From Roseateles_E sp005503085 (GTDB taxonomy: Bacteria > Pseudomonadota > Gammaproteobacteria > Burkholderiales > Burkholderiaceae_C), in the NCBI RefSeq assembly GCF_028462495.1, contig NZ_JAQOWX010000008.1, positions 1 to 64,000 on the forward strand: 64,000 bases of DNA. The letters run 5' to 3'. A model generated the notes under the pieces. The model did not search any database. It saw only the letters and a program-made list of their open reading frames with translations, and was not told the origin of the DNA. Positions 42,779 through 51,132 of the stretch are shown here, piece after piece; position 1 is the stretch's first letter; the number at the start of each line of letters is the position of its first letter. The translations under genes and the position numbers were made by a program.

Positions 42779-45454
42779 TTGGCACCTTGGAAATCCGTCT
42801 CTGTGGCCGCCGCCCTGCTGGCCGCCCTGTCCCTTGGCGCCGGCCTGCAGCCGGTGCTGGCCCAGAACCCCTCGCCGCTGACCTTGGAGTCGCTGTTTCG
42901 CGACAAGCCCTACCGGGGCGAGCCGGCCCGCGAGCCCGCCTTCAGCCGCAGTGGCCGCTATCTGGCCTATCTGTGGAACCCGCATGGCGAGCCCGGCAGC
43001 GATCTCTATGTGCATGACACGCGCAGCGGCAAGACGCTGCGCCTGACATCGCCGGCCCTGATGCAGGCCCATGACGCGCCGGAGGATCTGGAGCGTTTCG
43101 AGAAGAAGCGCCTGCAGCGCGAGCGTGAGCAGGCCGAGCGCCAGGCCCGCGAGGAGGCGCAGGCCGCCTATCTGCGCGGCGCGACGGTCGATCTGGCGCA
43201 GTGGGAGCTGGCCGAGATCGCGGCCCTGAAGCTGGAATTCGCCGAGAAGAAAAAGCGCGAGGACGCGCAGAAGGCCGCCGACAAGGCCGAGGCCGAGGCC
43301 GAGAAACGCGCTGCCGAAGCCCTGGCCGCGCGGCGTGCCGGCAAGCCGGCCAGCGCCGCTGCCTCGGCCGCCGCAGCGGCCAGTGCCGCGGCCTCGCTGC
43401 CTGAGAAGGACAAGGAGCTCTGGGAATGGCGCGACGAGCTGAAGAAGAAGCTGGCCAAGGACAAGCTCAAGCCGACCGACCTCTATCCCGGCGTCAGCCA
43501 GATCGTCTGGGCGCGCCAGCGCGATGAGCTGATCTTCCAGTACCGCGGCGGTCTGTTCCGCTGGCAGGCCGATGGCAACCGCCTCACGTCCTTGCTGGGC
43601 ACGCAGCGCCAGCTGCGCATCGTGGCCTACACGCCCGACGACCAGGGCTTTGTCTATATGGACGAGAGCCGGGTCTTGCGCGCGCGCTTTGCCGGCATGG
43701 CGGTGCAGGTGATCAACCGCGAGCTGATCCATGCCGACGAGGAGGAGGCGGCGAAGAAATACCGCATCGAGTCCACCGTGCTCAGCGAGGACGGCCGCTG
43801 GATGTCGCTGCTGGCGCGCGCGCCGCTGGTGCCGCCTGCTGGCGCCAGCGGCCCGGCGCCCAAGCCCGGCCGCCAGGTCGAGATCATGAATTACGGCGAG
43901 CGCTTCGCGACGGCCAAGAAGGTCGATCGCGAGGTCTCGGACGACAAGCGCATGCAGCAGCCGCTGGCCCTGTATATCCGCCGGGTGCCGGGTCTTGACG
44001 GTGCGCCGGCGCGCCAGCCGGCGCCGGTCTTCACCCAGGCCGGCGGCGACGGCTGGTTCGAGATCAGCCCGGTGGCCTGGGCCCGCGACGGCAGCCACTA
44101 CGCCTTCGCGACCTGGGAGCGCGAGAAGGAGCTGCTGCGCGTCTACCTGGGCCGGGCCGACGAAACGGCCAAGCCGGAGGTCGTGATCGAGCGGCGCGGC
44201 GATGTGCACCATGAGCTGGTCAATGTGTTCGCGCCGCGCTTCACGCCGGATGGCAAGCGGCTGATCGCGCTGCTGTCCGACAACGACTTCCGCCAGCCCT
44301 GGGCCTGGGACATCGCAGCGCGCCAGCTCAAGCCCCTGCTCCAGGGCGAGTTCGAGGCGCATCAGCTGCTGGGCTTCACGCCGGACAGCCGCGCGATGTT
44401 TGTCGCGGCCAACCGCGACGATGCGGCCGCGATGAATCTCTACAAGGTCGAGCTGGCCGACGGCGCGATGCAGGCGCTGGGCAGCGCGCCCGACTAGCAC
44501 CGCAATGCGGTGGTCTCGGAGGACGGTCGCTGGCTGGCCGCCAATGCCGGCCACTGGGCCCAGCGCCCCGAGCTGAAGCTGATCTCCTCAGCGCCCGGCC
44601 AGCCGGCGCGCGTGCTGACCCAGAGCCATGACCCGGCCTGGGCCGAGGTGGACCGGCTGCGGCCCGAGCGCTTCAGCTTCAGGAACCGCCATGGCGACAA
44701 CATTCCGGCCTATGTGTTCAAGCCGTCCGGCTGGCAGGCCAGCGACCGCCGCCCGGCCGTGGTCTACACCTACGGCGGCCCGCTGAACGACCGCCATTCG
44801 GTCGAGACCGACAGCTTCCAGCCGACCGGCTATCTGTTCGCGATGTATATGGCGGTGCGCCACGGCTATGTGATGGTGACGGTGGACCCGCGCGGCCATT
44901 CCAACTACGGCCGCCGCTTCGCCGGCGCCAACTGGGAGCAGCCGGGCCAGCCGCAGAGCGAGGATCTGGAGGACCTGCACCGCTACATGGCCGCGAACCT
45001 GGGCGTCGATCCGGCGCGCGTGGGCCTGAACGGCTGGAGCTTTGGCGGCTTCCAGACCCAGTACACGATGTATACGAAGCCCGATCTGTTCGCCGCCGGC
45101 ATTGCCGGGGCCGGCCCGACCGAATGGGAGAACTACAACAGCTGGTACAGCGGCCGCACCATCGGCCCGGTGGACCGCAAGAAGCCGGTGCTGCGCAAGT
45201 ACTCGCTGCTGCCGCTGGCCAAGGGCCTGAAAAAGCCGCTGCTGCTGGTGCACGGCATGCTGGACCCGAATGTGCTGTACCAGGACACGGTCAATGTCTA
45301 CCGCGCGCTGATGGAGGCCGGCAAGCAGCCCCTGGTCGATCTCTTCCTCGACCCCGATGGCGAGCACGCGATGGGCGGCGCGGTCAAGACCGTCGGCTGG
45401 CACCGCAAGTACGAGGCCTTCTGGCTGCAGCAGCTGGGCCGCGCCCAGCCCTGA
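42779..45454 (+). pseudogene. S9 (prolyl oligopeptidase) family peptidase interrupted by an in-frame TAG
   Basis: One continuous reading frame of 892 codons, except for TAG at 44495-44497 (codon 573). The first part (TTG start at 42779, GGGAG upstream; signal peptide ending VLAQ) is the beta-propeller with a Lys/Glu/Ala-rich coiled insertion near residues 100-230. After the TAG, homology continues without a gap (HRNAVVSEDGRWLAANAG) into the hydrolase domain with Ser754 (GWSFGG), Asp829 (LDPN) and His863 (DGEHAMGG). An ATG-like GTG at 44510 could restart translation, but the catalytic half alone would lack a signal peptide. CAG-to-TAG is the simplest origin. It may be a recent pseudogene, a suppressed stop or a sequencing error. 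Confidence 0.85.
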
Positions 45455-45461
45455 GCAGGGC

Positions 45462-46100
45462 TCAGGAGGCCTGTCGCGAGGCCAGCAACTGCAGGATGTT
45501 GTCCGGCACCGCGCGGCTCAGCGCGTCGCGCTGCAGCGGGTCGGCCAGGCGGGCGGCGTCGAGCTCGCTGAGCTGCGACTCCTCGCTGCCCAGCAGCGTG
45601 ATGGGCTCCAGCAGCGCGGCGGTTTCGGCGTTCTCGAACAGCGGCTTCCAGGCGCCAGGCGCCAGGTCCACCGCGCTGAGAAAGCCCAGCGACCAGTCGC
45701 CGGCATCGGTCAGATCCTGCTCATCCACTTCGGCGATGCTGAAGATCGGCTCCCAGGCCTCGGGTCGGGCGGCGGCCAGCTCCCACTGATGGGCGATGGC
45801 GCGCAGATGGCGCAGCACCAGCAGCATCACGCGCTTTTTCTGCTTGCCGCTGACGAAGGGCCAGGTGTCGGGCTGGCCTTCCTCGCCGTCGCCGCCCCAG
45901 ACCAGGGGCAGCCAGTCCGAGCCGGGCAGCTCGGCCAGCGGCTGCGGGCTCAGGAGCAGGCCGGACAGATAGCCGTCCAGCGCCTCGATATTCATCGCGC
46001 CGTCGCTGGGCAGCCGGGCCAGCATGTCATCCAGCGTCGACAACTCCTCGTCGGAGAGCGGGAGGTTGTCGGACTGGGGGTGGTATTGGGGGTCTTCCAT
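45462..46100 (-). CDS. UPF0149 (YecA/YgfB-like) protein
   Basis: 212 residues. LSDEELSTLDDMLARLP at the N-terminus and IEALDGYLSGLLLSPQPL are the UPF0149 hallmarks, followed by W-x-LGFLSAVDL. There is no C-terminal SEC-C zinc motif. An all-helical cytoplasmic protein; the family role is not established. Converges with the S9 peptidase and lies upstream of no obvious partner. Confidence 0.85.
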   Translation of the reverse strand: MEDPQYHPQSDNLPLSDEELSTLDDMLARLPSDGAMNIEALDGYLSGLLLSPQPLAELPGSDWLPLVWGGDGEEGQPDTWPFVSGKQKKRVMLLVLRHLRAIAHQWELAAARPEAWEPIFSIAEVDEQDLTDAGDWSLGFLSAVDLAPGAWKPLFENAETAALLEPITLLGSEESQLSELDAARLADPLQRDALSRAVPDNILQLLASRQAS

Positions 46101-46123
46101 CGCGCGATTGTCGCCGGTCCGGT

Positions 46124-46351
46124 TCAGAACCGGCTCTTGGCCTTCTTGCCGTCGAATTCGGCCAGTTGGGCCTTCAGCAAGGCCATCAGCACCCGGGCAT
46201 TGGCCTCGGTCATGCTGATCAGGGTGCTGGGCTCTATCCCCTCGACCGGGGCCTTGGGCGTGACCAGGGCATCGACCTTGAACACCATCAGGCCGTTGAT
46301 CGTGTTGGAGGCGGCTTTGAACTTCTGGATCTCGACATTGTGGATTTTCAT
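46124..46351 (-). CDS. Small conserved hypothetical protein
   Basis: 75 residues from ATG 46351, with GAGG about nine bases upstream. Sequence MKIHNVEIQKFKAASNTING leads to a mixed beta/alpha protein ending in a Lys-rich tail (EFDGKKAKSRF). No domain recognised. It shows normal host codon use and is probably real. It precedes the UPF0149 gene on the same strand by 23 bases. Confidence 0.65.
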   Translation of the reverse strand: MKIHNVEIQKFKAASNTINGLMVFKVDALVTPKAPVEGIEPSTLISMTEANARVLMALLKAQLAEFDGKKAKSRF

Positions 46352-46426
46352 GCGGCCATCCTCGTGAATCTGCAAAAACGCGGACCGGTATTAGACCTCA
46401 GCGCTTGCCGCTACATTCCAACAGCT

Positions 46427-47344
46427 ATGCGAACCGATAACAACAGCCTGCGACCCCCGCTTCAGCAAATACAGGCGGACCGCCTGGGCCGGCCGCTGTC
46501 CGGCTGGCGCCTGAAGGTCTACACCGTCATCTTCGAGGCCGACACGCGCGCCGGCCGGGCCTTCGACATGGTGCTGATCGCGCTGGTGCTGGCCAGCATC
46601 GCGGTGGTGATGCTGGAGAGCGTCGCCCCGATCAAGGCGCGCTGGGGCGGGTTGTTCCGTGTGCTGGAGTTCGTCTTCACCGCGCTGTTCACGATCGAGT
46701 ATCTGCTGCGCCTGGCCTGCGTGCGCCATCCCTGGCGCTATGCGCGCAGCTTCTACGGCATCGTCGATCTGCTGGCCGTGCTGCCCACCTATCTGGCGCT
46801 GTTTGCGCCGGAGCTGTACTTCCTGGTCGATGTGCGGGTGCTGCGCCTGCTGCGGGTGTTCCGCATCTTCAAGCTGGGCGCCTATGTGGCCGAGTACGCG
46901 ATGCTGGCCCATGCGCTGCGCGCCAGTGCGCGCAAGATCCTGGTGTTCCTGTCGGTGGTGTTGATGGTGGTGCTGATTCTGGGCACGGTGATGTATGTGG
47001 TCGAGGGCCCGGGCAACGGCTTCACCAGCATCCCGACCAGCCTCTACTGGGCCATCTCCACCATCACGACGGTGGGCTTCGGCGACATCACGCCCAAGAC
47101 CGATCTGGGCCGCGCGATCGCCTCGCTGATGATGCTGCTGGGCTGGGGCGTGCTGGCCGTGCCGACCGGCATCGTCACCGCCGAAATGACGGCCCAGCGC
47201 CACGGCCGGCCGACGACGACGCGCAGCTGCCATGACTGCCTCAGCGAGGGCCATCTGCCCGAGGCGCGCTTTTGCCGCGACTGCGGCGCCGAGCTGCCGC
47301 CCTACCAGCGCGATGTGCCGGGCGGCAGCGAACTCAAGACTTGA
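46427..47344 (+). CDS. Voltage-gated-type potassium channel with C-terminal zinc-ribbon tail
   Basis: 305 residues from ATG 46427. Six membrane helices of the VIC superfamily: S1 FDMVLIALVLASIAVVML, S4 with repeated Arg (VRVLRLLRVFRIFKL), and the pore with selectivity filter TVGFGD at about 215-220. The tail after S6 ends with CHDCLSEGHLPEARFCRDCG, two CxxC-like pairs 13-14 residues apart that resemble a zinc ribbon. K+ selectivity follows from the filter; gating by voltage is inferred from S4. Its 3' end overlaps the convergent DUF808 gene by 11 bases. Confidence 0.9.
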   Translation: MRTDNNSLRPPLQQIQADRLGRPLSGWRLKVYTVIFEADTRAGRAFDMVLIALVLASIAVVMLESVAPIKARWGGLFRVLEFVFTALFTIEYLLRLACVRHPWRYARSFYGIVDLLAVLPTYLALFAPELYFLVDVRVLRLLRVFRIFKLGAYVAEYAMLAHALRASARKILVFLSVVLMVVLILGTVMYVVEGPGNGFTSIPTSLYWAISTITTVGFGDITPKTDLGRAIASLMMLLGWGVLAVPTGIVTAEMTAQRHGRPTTTRSCHDCLSEGHLPEARFCRDCGAELPPYQRDVPGGSELKT

Positions 47345-48251
47345 CCCCGCGCCAGATCTTCTGAACGCCGCTGACTAGGCCCAGCGCGAGCAGGCCGGCC
47401 ACGATGCCGACCACGGCATCGGCCAGCAGACCCAGCAGGCCCTGGACGAAGCCGTTGCCGCTGATGCCCTGCACCGCATGATGGATCAGCTCATGGGCGC
47501 CCGGAATGCCATGGGTCAGGATGCCGCCGCCGACCAGGAACATCGCCGCCGTGCCGGCCACCGACAAGGCCTTCATCAGCCAGGGCGCGGCCGCCAGGAT
47601 CAGCGCGCCCAGGCGCTGCTGCAAGGCACCGGCCTGACGGCTCAGATAGAGCCCGGCGTCATCGAGCTTGACGATGCCGGCCACCAGGCCGTAGACGCCC
47701 ACCGTCATCAGCACGGCGATGGTGCTGAGCACCAGCACCCGGGTCGTGAAGTCGCTGGCCGCGACCGTGCCCAGCGTGATCGCGATGATCTCGGCCGACA
47801 GGATGAAGTCGGTGCGCACGGCCCCCTTGATCTTGTCGCGCTCCAGCGCCACCAGATCGATGGCCGGGTTCTTGACCGCCTCGCTGAGCGCCTGCTCGTG
47901 AGCGGCATCCTCGGCGCTGTGCAGGAATTTATGGGCCAGTTTCTCGACCCCCTCGAAGCACAGAAAGGCGCCGCCCAGCATCAAGAGCGGCGTCACGGCC
48001 CAAGGTGCCCAGGCGCTGATGGCCAGCGCCGCCGGCACCAGGATCAGCTTGTTGACGAAGCTGCCCTTGGCGACGGCCCAGACCACCGGCAACTCGCGCT
48101 CGGCGGCAACACCTGTCACCTGCTGGGCATTCAGCGCCAGATCGTCGCCCAGCACGCCGCTGGTCTTCTTGGCAGCGAGCTTGCTGAGCACGGCCACATC
48201 GTCGAGCACCGTGGTGATGTCATCGAGCAGGGCAAGCAGACTGGAGGCCAT
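47334..48251 (-). CDS. yedI: DUF808 (YedI-like) inner-membrane protein
   Basis: 305 residues. SSLLALLDDITTVLDDVAVLSKLAAKKTSGVLGDDLALNA is the DUF808 N-terminus; GGAFLCFEGVEKLAHKF and the following H-E region are conserved, with several membrane helices in the C-terminal half (GIVAGLLALGLVSGV). Function unknown in the family. Single gene. Confidence 0.88.
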   Translation of the reverse strand: MASSLLALLDDITTVLDDVAVLSKLAAKKTSGVLGDDLALNAQQVTGVAAERELPVVWAVAKGSFVNKLILVPAALAISAWAPWAVTPLLMLGGAFLCFEGVEKLAHKFLHSAEDAAHEQALSEAVKNPAIDLVALERDKIKGAVRTDFILSAEIIAITLGTVAASDFTTRVLVLSTIAVLMTVGVYGLVAGIVKLDDAGLYLSRQAGALQQRLGALILAAAPWLMKALSVAGTAAMFLVGGGILTHGIPGAHELIHHAVQGISGNGFVQGLLGLLADAVVGIVAGLLALGLVSGVQKIWRGVKS

Positions 48252-48305
48252 AAGTGGGTTCGGTCGTGGTGGTCAGGCCGAGTTTGTACCTCAAACAACG
48301 GACGC

Positions 48306-48331
48306 GCCGGCCGGCGGCGGGCCTGGCCGGC
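48306..48331. repeat. GC-rich inverted repeat upstream of the transposase-like gene
   Basis: GCCGGCC and GGCCGGC arms around 12 bases. A direct repeat GGTCAGGCC occurs at 48271-48279 and 48334-48342 around it. Such short hairpins next to REP-associated transposases can be REP elements, but no repeated family is visible in this window. Confidence 0.35.
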
Positions 48332-48376
48332 GGGGTCAGGCCTTGCCTTTTGGGGTTCGATGGCCTAAGTTTCTTC

Positions 48377-49246
48377 ATGGCCAGACCCCCACGCATCGAA
48401 TTCGCCGGCGCCGTCTACCTGCTGAGCTCGCATGGCGAGCAGGGCGCGGCGATCTTTCGCGACGACGCCGACCGCGCCACCTTGCTGGCGGTGATGGCCC
48501 AGGCGGCCCAGCGCTTCGACGCCCAGGTGCTGGCCTACAGCTTCGCGGGCGATGCCTACCAGCTGCTGATCTACACCCGCCAGGCCAATCTCTCGCGCCT
48601 GATGCGCCACCTCAACGGCGTCTACACGCAGAGCTTCAACCGCCGCCACGGCGGCACCGGCCCCTTGTTCCAGGGCCGCTTCAAGGCGGTGCTGGTGGAC
48701 CGGGAGCGGCTGCTGCTCGATGCCTGCCGCTATGTCGATCTGAGCGCCGAGCGCCAGGGGCTGGTGCGGCGCGGGGCCGACTGGCCCTGGCACAGCCTGG
48801 GCGCGCACCTGGGCCAGCAGCCGGCGCCGGACTGGCTCGATGTGCAAGGCCTGTTCAGCCATGTGCTGGGCCGCGAGGCCCGGGGCGCGGCCGACCGCAA
48901 GCGGGCCGCCGAGCGCTACGCCAAGCTGCTGGCGGCCGAGCCCGGGCTGGACATCTGGGTCCATCTGCGCCACCAGATCTTTCTGGGCGACGAGGCCTTT
49001 GCCCAGCGCATGCTGGCCCAGGCCGGCGCTGGTGCCGGCCGGGTGGCCAGGTCGGCGCGCAGGGCTGCGGCGCCCAAGGCCTTTGCCCAGTGGCGGCGTG
49101 ACAGCGCCTCGCGCGAGCAGGCCCTGTACCGCGCCCATACCGAGGGTGGTCTGTCGATGACGGTGCTGGCCGGAGAACTGGGCCTGTCGGTCTCGCGCAT
49201 CAGCCGGCTGATCGCCGGCCACGAGCGCAGCCTCAGTGCATCGTGA
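48377..49246 (+). CDS. REP-associated tyrosine transposase-like (Y1_Tnp) protein lacking the HUH motif
   Basis: 289 residues from ATG 48377. The framework is that of RAYT/IS200-like proteins: MARPPRIEFAGAVYLL, LMRHLNGVYTQSFNRRHGGTGPLFQGRFKAVLVDRE, CRYVDLSAERQGLV. Where the family has N-H-x-H, this has D-A-Y-Q (Ala60, Gln62), so both metal-binding histidines are gone. A C-terminal helix-turn-helix (LSMTVLAGELGLSVSRISRLI) is intact. Probably no longer a nuclease; may be a domesticated DNA-binding protein. Codon use is like the host. Confidence 0.8.
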   Translation: MARPPRIEFAGAVYLLSSHGEQGAAIFRDDADRATLLAVMAQAAQRFDAQVLAYSFAGDAYQLLIYTRQANLSRLMRHLNGVYTQSFNRRHGGTGPLFQGRFKAVLVDRERLLLDACRYVDLSAERQGLVRRGADWPWHSLGAHLGQQPAPDWLDVQGLFSHVLGREARGAADRKRAAERYAKLLAAEPGLDIWVHLRHQIFLGDEAFAQRMLAQAGAGAGRVARSARRAAAPKAFAQWRRDSASREQALYRAHTEGGLSMTVLAGELGLSVSRISRLIAGHERSLSAS

Positions 49247-49262
49247 GCCTGTCTTGAGCGCG

Positions 49263-50126
49263 ATGCGCTACTGCGCCTGGGTGCTGACCCTGCTGGCTCT
49301 GCTGGCCTTTGGGGCCTGCGCCGCGCAGGCCGCGCCTTACGAGGGCCCGCTGTTCGACGCCCATCTGCACTACAACGACGAGGCCCAGGGGCCGCATCCG
49401 CTGCCCGATGTGCTGGGCCGGATGCAGCGCAGCGGCGTGCGCGCCATCGTCGCGAACAGCCGGCCCAACGCCGGCACGCTGAGCCTGGCCGGGGCTGGCG
49501 AGGCGACGCGCGCGGCCGGCCTGCGGGTCGTGCCCTTTGTGCGCCTGTACCGCAACCGCGCCGACTACGGCGGCTGGTTCGCCGACCCGACGATCTACCA
49601 GATGGTGCTGGACGAGCTCAAGCGCGGCACACCGGCCGGCCCCTATCGCGGCCTGGGCGAGTTCCATCTCTACGACAGCGCCAATGCCGATGGCCCGGTG
49701 GCGCGCCAGCTGATGCAGCTGGCGGCCGAGCGGGGGCTGGTGGTGCTGGCCCATGTCGACGATGTGGCAATTGACAAGCTGATGGCCCACGCACCGAAGG
49801 CGCGGCTGATCTGGGCCCATACCGGCATCGGCGGCGTGCCGATCACGCGGGTGCGCGAACTGCTGAAGCGTTACCCGAGCCTGCTGGGCGAGCTGTCGTA
49901 CCGGCCCGGCCTGACCGAGAACGGCCGCCTCAGCGCGGACTGGCAGGCCCTGCTGAGCGAGCAACCCGAGCGTTTCCTGATCGGCTCGGACACCTGGGTC
50001 AACCAGCGCTGGCAGTATTACGAGGCGCTGATGAGCGAGGCCCGCCAATGGTTGGGCGAGCTGCCGAGCGAGGCCGCGCGCAAGATCGCCTGGGGCAATG
50101 GCGCGGCCTTGTTTGGCCTCGATTAG
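49263..50126 (+). CDS. Exported amidohydrolase-family (TIM-barrel) metal-dependent hydrolase
   Basis: 287 residues from ATG 49263; a GTG at 49236 overlapping the previous gene is an alternative start. A signal peptide ends near CAAQA-AP. FDAHLHYN is the metal-binding H-x-H of amidohydrolase-2 proteins, followed by GEFHLYD, VLAHVDD, IWAHTGIGG (His) and IGSDTW (Asp) at the strand ends. The substrate is unknown. The stop lies in a 10-base tandem duplication shared with the LysR 3' end. Confidence 0.78.
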   Translation: MRYCAWVLTLLALLAFGACAAQAAPYEGPLFDAHLHYNDEAQGPHPLPDVLGRMQRSGVRAIVANSRPNAGTLSLAGAGEATRAAGLRVVPFVRLYRNRADYGGWFADPTIYQMVLDELKRGTPAGPYRGLGEFHLYDSANADGPVARQLMQLAAERGLVVLAHVDDVAIDKLMAHAPKARLIWAHTGIGGVPITRVRELLKRYPSLLGELSYRPGLTENGRLSADWQALLSEQPERFLIGSDTWVNQRWQYYEALMSEARQWLGELPSEAARKIAWGNGAALFGLD

Positions 50127-50135
50127 CCTCGATTA
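50116..50135. repeat. Perfect 10-base tandem duplication
   Basis: GCCTCGATTA occurs twice in direct succession. The first copy holds most of the amidohydrolase stop region and the second the LysR stop. A recent slippage duplication that separated the two convergent stops. Confidence 0.8.
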
Positions 50136-51020
50136 GCCCGCTTGCGCCAGCAGCCATTGGCGCAGGCTGCGCAGCGTCCGCTGCGTCTGGCTGGCGCGGC
50201 GGGTGCACAGCATATAGCCGCGACTGATCTGCACCGGCTGATCAAAGGGGATGACGATGCGGCCGGCGGCCAGCTCGTCGGCGATCAGGCAGCGCTGCAC
50301 GACGGCCACGCCCAGGCCGGAGACGACGGCTTGCACCAGCATCGCCACCTGCTCGAAATCGGCGCTGGGCTTGAGCTGAGCGTCGTGCACGCCGACCGCC
50401 TCCAGCCATTGCCGCCAGTTGTCCGGATAGTTGCTGTGATAGAGCAGGGGCCGGCTCAGCAGATCGGCCGGCTCGCGCAGCGCCTGGCGGCCGCGCAGCT
50501 CCTGCGGGCGGCAGATTGGCACGATGTCGCGGCCGACGATGTAGTCGGCCGTGATGCCGGCCGGCCACAGGTCCTCGCCGGGGCGCAGCCAGGCGTCGAC
50601 CTCGGGGTCGCCGAAGTCCTCGTCGCGCCGGTAGGGCGCCAGGCTCAAGGCGATCTGCGGATGCAGGGCCTGCCAGTCGGGCAGGCGCGGGATCAGCCAT
50701 TTGGTCGCCAGCGTGGGGGCCACCGAGATACGCAGCCGCGTCGGCCCCTCGGCCGCGCGCTGCGCCACCGCCGCCGACTCCAGCGTCTGCAGTGCCGGCT
50801 CGATCAGCTCCAGATAGCTGCGGCCCACCGGGGTCAGCTCGTTGCCGCGCGGCTGACGCAGCAGCAGGCTTTGGCCCAGATGCTCTTCGAGCCGGGCGAC
50901 GGCTCGGCTGACCGCCCCCTGGGTCACGCACAGCAGCTCGGCCGCCTTCGAGAAACTGCCCAGCCGGGCGGTCGCGGCAAAGGCATGCAGCTCATGCAAA
51001 GAGGGGGATCGGATGCGCAT
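50133..51020 (-). CDS. LysR-family transcriptional regulator (GcvA-like)
   Basis: 295 residues. Helix-turn-helix FAATARLGSFSKAAELLCVTQGAVSRAVARLEEHLG, then a LysR substrate-binding domain with LRISVAPTLATKWLIPRL, the GcvA/AmpR-type start of the effector domain. It is divergent from a Bug binding-protein gene 112 bases away, and a 9-bp-arm inverted repeat lies between them, so it probably controls that pair. The effector is unknown. Confidence 0.9.
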   Translation of the reverse strand: MRIRSPSLHELHAFAATARLGSFSKAAELLCVTQGAVSRAVARLEEHLGQSLLLRQPRGNELTPVGRSYLELIEPALQTLESAAVAQRAAEGPTRLRISVAPTLATKWLIPRLPDWQALHPQIALSLAPYRRDEDFGDPEVDAWLRPGEDLWPAGITADYIVGRDIVPICRPQELRGRQALREPADLLSRPLLYHSNYPDNWRQWLEAVGVHDAQLKPSADFEQVAMLVQAVVSGLGVAVVQRCLIADELAAGRIVIPFDQPVQISRGYMLCTRRASQTQRTLRSLRQWLLAQAG

Positions 51021-51042
51021 GGGCCGATTTTGCTATGAGCGT

Positions 51043-51080
51043 GGCGCATGACTGCGTGAGAACTTGTCGACTCATGCGCC
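51043..51080. promoter_or_regulatory. Inverted repeat in the LysR-Bug divergent promoter
   Basis: GGCGCATGA (51043-51051) and TCATGCGCC (51072-51080), perfect 9-bp arms separated by 20 bases. A related palindrome ATGCGCAT (51013-51020) overlaps the LysR start codon. The arrangement suits LysR recognition and activation sites. Confidence 0.55.
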
Positions 51081-51132
51081 GAGCGCAGGTCACAGAATCG
51101 CGCCATCCTGTTCAACACCTGAGCCCCTCGCC

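Noticed and set aside
44510..45454. A separate peptidase gene starting at GTG 44510
   Set aside because: It is in frame with the preceding reading frame, homology runs across the TAG, and it would lack the propeller and signal peptide; treated as the 3' part of one broken gene.
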